NCBI GenBank assembly: GCA_904063045.1
Contig: CAJFCJ010000005.1
Coordinates: forward strand, 305,310-369,309
Direction: 5' to 3'
DNA from: Dimorphilus gyrociliatus
Taxonomy: Eukaryota; Annelida; Polychaeta; Dinophilidae
Length of the DNA stretch: 64,000 nucleotides
Of this stretch, positions 60,701-64,000 are shown piece by piece (positions within the stretch are counted from its first letter, which is position 1; each line of letters begins with the position of its first letter). A program made the position numbers and the translations under genes. Below the pieces are notes generated by a model, which saw only the letters and a program-made list of their open reading frames with translations, searched no databases and had not been told where the DNA came from.

Positions 60701-61440
60701 CAAATGCACTATCTTTACAGCCAACTGTTTTCCACAATAACCGATAGCACTCTTCATGAGGAGGATTCGAGAAACCGCATATAGCATCTTTCTTATCTAT
60801 TTATATCAATTAGGTTAAAAATAGTAAAGCCGGAAAATGTGTACAAACCTTTCAATATACTTGTATTATAATGAGAATTTGATGTCAAACCATTCACAAT
60901 GGCATTTTTTATATCGCATTCAAAGATATTGTTTACAGGAAAATCAAGATATCTTATTACCATAGCAACACAACTACTATCATTTAAACAAAAATTATAA
61001 CAATCATTGATAACATTAAAAGTTTTCTTTTCAATAGAGAATTCAGGATAATGCATTTGTTCCAATAAAAGAACGTTATCTAAGAAATGAAGGGAATAGA
61101 TAGTAACAATACAAATTAAATGTATTAAAAGATCAAACCGTCGCTGCATATATCTCCAGTAAATTGTGGTTTGCAACTACAAGAGCCAACATTGCAATAT
61201 TCGACGGTGGAACAATCATTATTATTCACGCATGTCTTGTCTGAACGGAAAAAGATAAGATATTACATAACTATTTTAAAGAGATATCTAAATTGTCTTT
61301 TTAATAATACTTGTTTGCTTTACAAGCTATCGTAAACAAAGAAACAAACAGATAACGATTTCTTAAATTTTGTACTTACCTGAGCTTGAAGTGCAATTTA
61401 TGTAAAAGAGAGAAAATATTATATATATAGCACTATTCAT
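57759..61440 (-). CDS. Large secreted PAN/F5-8C multidomain protein
   Basis: ATG at 61440 with a signal peptide (MNSAIYIIFSLFYINC), about a dozen short exons, stop at 57759. Exon 2 (about 61160-61240) is an EGF/EB-like Cys module (CVNNNDCSTVEYCNVGSCSCKP). A PAN-like module follows (CYNFCLNDSSCVAM). Then comes a string of F5/8C-like units: NNRAHATDGITLPDASLGGCLHI (about 60450), NRPIATNLYNK...DSWLAINLERRYKIY (about 59900-60020), NTFMGGTGERNNWILIDLLENYQISAFGVMN (about 59350-59510), and SRISVYLQSTYRIEQVVVMISQ (about 58830). A closing PAN module (FLSCLTHCKTLSSCQSISYSYDSKICRF, about 57850-57980) ends the protein. It is the largest member of the secreted lectin-like group. The exact exon count is approximate. 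Confidence 0.7.
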
Positions 61441-62744
61441 ATCGTTAGTTTAAATGGAATAGCATACGAACGTGGGACGACTACAACCTATAACTATTAA
61501 TTGCTTATTACAAAACACTAACTATTAATAGTTTATCATTATTTACAACAAAGGTTTTGACATGATCAATGTCATTATTAGTTATTTACATTAAAATTCT
61601 AAAGGTAAATTAAGCAATTCAGATATTCAAAACTATCGTTTTAAAAAATGATATTAGTATGTTGAAAGTAGAACTTCATTTTTTCAATGAAGAATTAATT
61701 AATAAATAGTTTATTAACTTCTTTCTAAGGAGCATACTTTGAATTTTGTTTGTTTACCTCTAATAAAAGATAAATCTATAGGCAAAATTGTTTTAATTGA
61801 ATAACTTATTGAATGTTTTTAGTTCTTTCAACGTTTCAACAATTGTTGATATTGTATTTCATGTAAGTAAGTTCCTCTCATTCAATTTTCACTTTCCGTA
61901 ACGCTGACATATATTTGCAGAGAGAGGGAGAGAGAGAGTGAGAGAGAGAAAGTTTCACAATCTATCTTCATATAATTTTATACAACAAATACCAGCTAGC
62001 CTTTCATGCTATTCAATATATGCTATTTGCTATTTTACATAGATATTGCTTAACGCCATAAAACATAATTATTGATTAATATAGCATATTAATAGCTTTA
62101 AAATTACAATTATACTAATATATATAGAATAAGCATATTACAGAAGATCATTTATCTATGGATAAAATTCAAATAATTGTAGGATGTTTTACTTAAATTC
62201 GATAATCCATTATATCGAGATAATCATATTTAATATAGGGATTATATAAAATGAGAACTTGGCTATATTAGTACTTAATATTTAATTATTATTTCTATAC
62301 TTTCACTTAGACAAATAGAGAAACTCTTTGAAGTGGAGAAGTGTAATAAATTTGAATATTAATTATCTGAATTAGAGCTATATTATAGTTATTGAATAAT
62401 TTGTAATAACTAAAATTAAATATGAAGCTTACACTTTGAACAATTTGCTCATCAACTTCATAATAATAAGATTATAGATTTCTTTCTTAGTTTAAAATAG
62501 ATGAGTAGATTACATCTGTTTTTATTAGATCAATTTCTTTCAACTATTTAACAGTTAAAAGTAAAAAGATACTTTGATAATCATAGCCTAAATATATAAT
62601 AATTGATGAATTTGTTCAATTTGGATATTCTGAATTAATTGTGATGGACATAGCTTGACTAGTTATAAATTTTGATAATTAAGTTAATTACCTTGAGAAA
62701 AGGGATTAAAAATGATTACTATTAAAAAAAAAAAAGTGATCCAC
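61441..62744. other. Intergenic, GA microsatellite
   Basis: (GA)n-rich run at about 61918-61951. Otherwise AT-rich with no exon recognised. Confidence 0.5.
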
Positions 62745-62817
62745 TGCCGGAACCCGGGATTGAACCAGGGACCTTTAGATCTTCAGTCTAACGCTCTCCC
62801 AACTGAGCTATTCCGGC
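62745..62817 (-). tRNA. trnF-GAA: tRNA-Phe (GAA)
   Basis: A 73-nt cloverleaf on the minus strand: acceptor GCCGGAA pairs with TTCCGGC, D-arm AGCTCAGTTGGGAGAGC, anticodon loop CTGAAGA (GAA), T-arm GGTTCAATCC and discriminator A. There is no intron. A and B box consensus elements are intact, so it should be transcribed by Pol III. Just past its 3' end (lower coordinates) the plus strand carries an A-run, a T-run on the transcribed strand that would serve as terminator. Confidence 0.97.
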
Positions 62818-62997
62818 CGATATGTAAACTTGAAATAAATCTTCATTTTTATTTACAAAAGTATTTTGTTCAAGAATTAAAGTTCTACTTTAACTGATGA
62901 AAAAGGTAAAAAAAAGAACCAATAAATCAAACCTATACATAAAAAAAAGATAAAGACGTAAGTCATTTCATATAAATTAAAAAGAAAAAAAAAGAAT

Positions 62998-63069
62998 CTC
63001 CGTGACGGGGAATCGAACCCCGGTCTCCTGAGTGACAGTCAGGGATACTCACCACTATACTATCACGGA
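62998..63069 (-). tRNA. trnD-GUC: tRNA-Asp (GTC)
   Basis: A 72-nt cloverleaf on the minus strand: acceptor TCCGTGA pairs with TCACGGA, D-arm AGTATAGTGGTGAGTAT, anticodon loop CTGTCAC (GTC), T-arm GGGGTTCGATTCCCC and discriminator G. No intron. It is 180 bp from tRNA-Phe on the same strand. A-rich plus-strand runs at its 3' side give the Pol III terminator. Confidence 0.97.
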
Positions 63070-64000
63070 CACGCTAAATGGATGTTTAATTCTGTTTACT
63101 AACAAAACCAGTAAAAATTCATTTTTGAAAAGAAAGTTCAATATCTCAATATAACTTTTTTATTTTTACTTGTTTGTTATTTAGTCTAAAACTCTTAAAA
63201 ATTAATAATTGACCATAGCAAACATAGATAAAATATAGGCCTAACCCTTTTTTTATTAATCCTAGACCACAAGATTAACAGGAAAGAAACAAACATGTAT
63301 CTTAGTAAAAGTATGGGATTCGCCCGAGTAACGTCAAATTTAACTTTTGAAATCGATTAAGATTTCTCTAAAATACTATAGGCCTAAGTCATAAATTATT
63401 GGTGAAAATATTTTGAGGTCAAAATGTATGAGAATTCTGAGAAAAAATCTATTAAATCTATTTTGCCTTTTAATAATTTGAATAGAATGTAGAAATCATT
63501 CATAAGCATAATCTTTTGGTTGAAAATCATTTAATACGGTTCCCATTGTCTAAATGGAAAATCAAGTATGCTCACTTTATATTGATCTATAGGTACCGTT
63601 ACCTTCAGAAAAAGCTTATCCTTGACTTAGGACTAGTTTACATGTTCGGCAAGTTTAATAGTGTTAGACCTTCTGATACGATATTCATAAAAACTTATCC
63701 TAGGTTTGTATATTAACTTTCCTCTAATGAGAAATGCCTGAAATATTAAGTGATATTTGAATTATATACCGTTTGTCTTTGTATCGGCTATGAAACTTTA
63801 AGGAAAAGCAGAGGAGATTTTATAAATATAACTAAATATAATTTCTTATTGTTATTATCTAAGTTATTTATCAGTTAGTTAAAAGAGTTCATTGATAATA
63901 GTTTTTAGTTTGTTAGCTTAGATTTCTCTTCTGTTTAGAAAGATTTTTCCTGAATTATTCTCATATTCTATGTAAGAAATATCCTAAATGAGATTTTATA
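63070..64000. other. No gene recognised to window end
   Basis: AT-rich. A plus-strand 66-codon frame (63516-63716) shows no supporting features. Confidence 0.4.

Noticed and set aside
1-64000. Reading short same-strand neighbours as bacterial operons
   Set aside because: Spliceosomal introns, eukaryotic tRNAs and animal domain families rule out a prokaryotic source.

Overview
The window is animal nuclear DNA: AT-rich (roughly 70% A+T by eye), with genes on both strands cut by very short introns (mostly about 50-65 bp, GT...AG), gaps of a few hundred bases to about 2 kb, and almost no transposons. Two intact nuclear-type tRNA genes, a short TTAGGG-type telomeric tract, a PGRP amidase, a trefoil protein, fucolectin/PAN-domain secreted proteins, NACHT-LRR receptors and an LDLa-LRR-7TM receptor of the snail GRL101 type together suggest a compact-genome lophotrochozoan. 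A miniaturised annelid such as Dimorphilus is my best guess. The species is an inference and cannot be proved from one window.

Layout. 1-1580 (-): 3' part of an unrecognised helical protein gene. 2429-2797 (-): degenerate kinase-like exon. 2925-9155 (-): composite receptor, with SRCR-like and C-type-lectin-like modules, six LDLa repeats, LRRs and a rhodopsin-class 7TM domain. 10011-11649 (+): ZYG11-like LRR protein A. 11772-13025 (-): intronless protein resembling the bacterial YdcF/DUF218 fold. 13477-15034 (-): ZYG11-like B. 15740-16024 (+): small secreted repeat protein, a possible amidated-peptide precursor. 16330-17441 (-): trefoil protein. 18611-21760 (+): CARD-like/NACHT/LRR receptor 1, intronless. 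22681-23489 (+): CMPK2-like thymidylate-kinase-fold protein. 23984-25799 (-): M14 carboxypeptidase. 27178-29014 (+): ZYG11-like C. 29074-31119 (-): fucolectin-like secreted protein. 31637-37147 (+): NACHT/LRR receptor 2 (1815 aa, one intron). 39427-40814 (-): secreted PAN protein. 41914-43428 (+): ZYG11-like D. 43479-44555 (-): PGRP. 45874-46853 (+): truncated ZYG11-like E, followed by a decayed BEL/Pao retroelement (about 47.03-48.43 kb, -). 48994-49962 (+): three-PAN-domain protein. 50141-52182, 53827-55873 and 57759-61440 (-): three more fucolectin/F5-8C-like genes. 62745-62817 and 62998-63069 (-): tRNA-Phe and tRNA-Asp.

How the parts may fit. Many genes belong to families used for microbe recognition or innate immunity (PGRP, NLRs, CMPK2-like kinase, F-type-lectin, SRCR and C-type-lectin modules, trefoil). 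Interleaved with them are five diverged paralogues of a ZYG11-like family, whose founding members are CUL2-ubiquitin-ligase substrate receptors. The dense mix looks like a fast-evolving accessory region. A functional link between the ZYG11-like expansion and the immune receptors is a hypothesis only.
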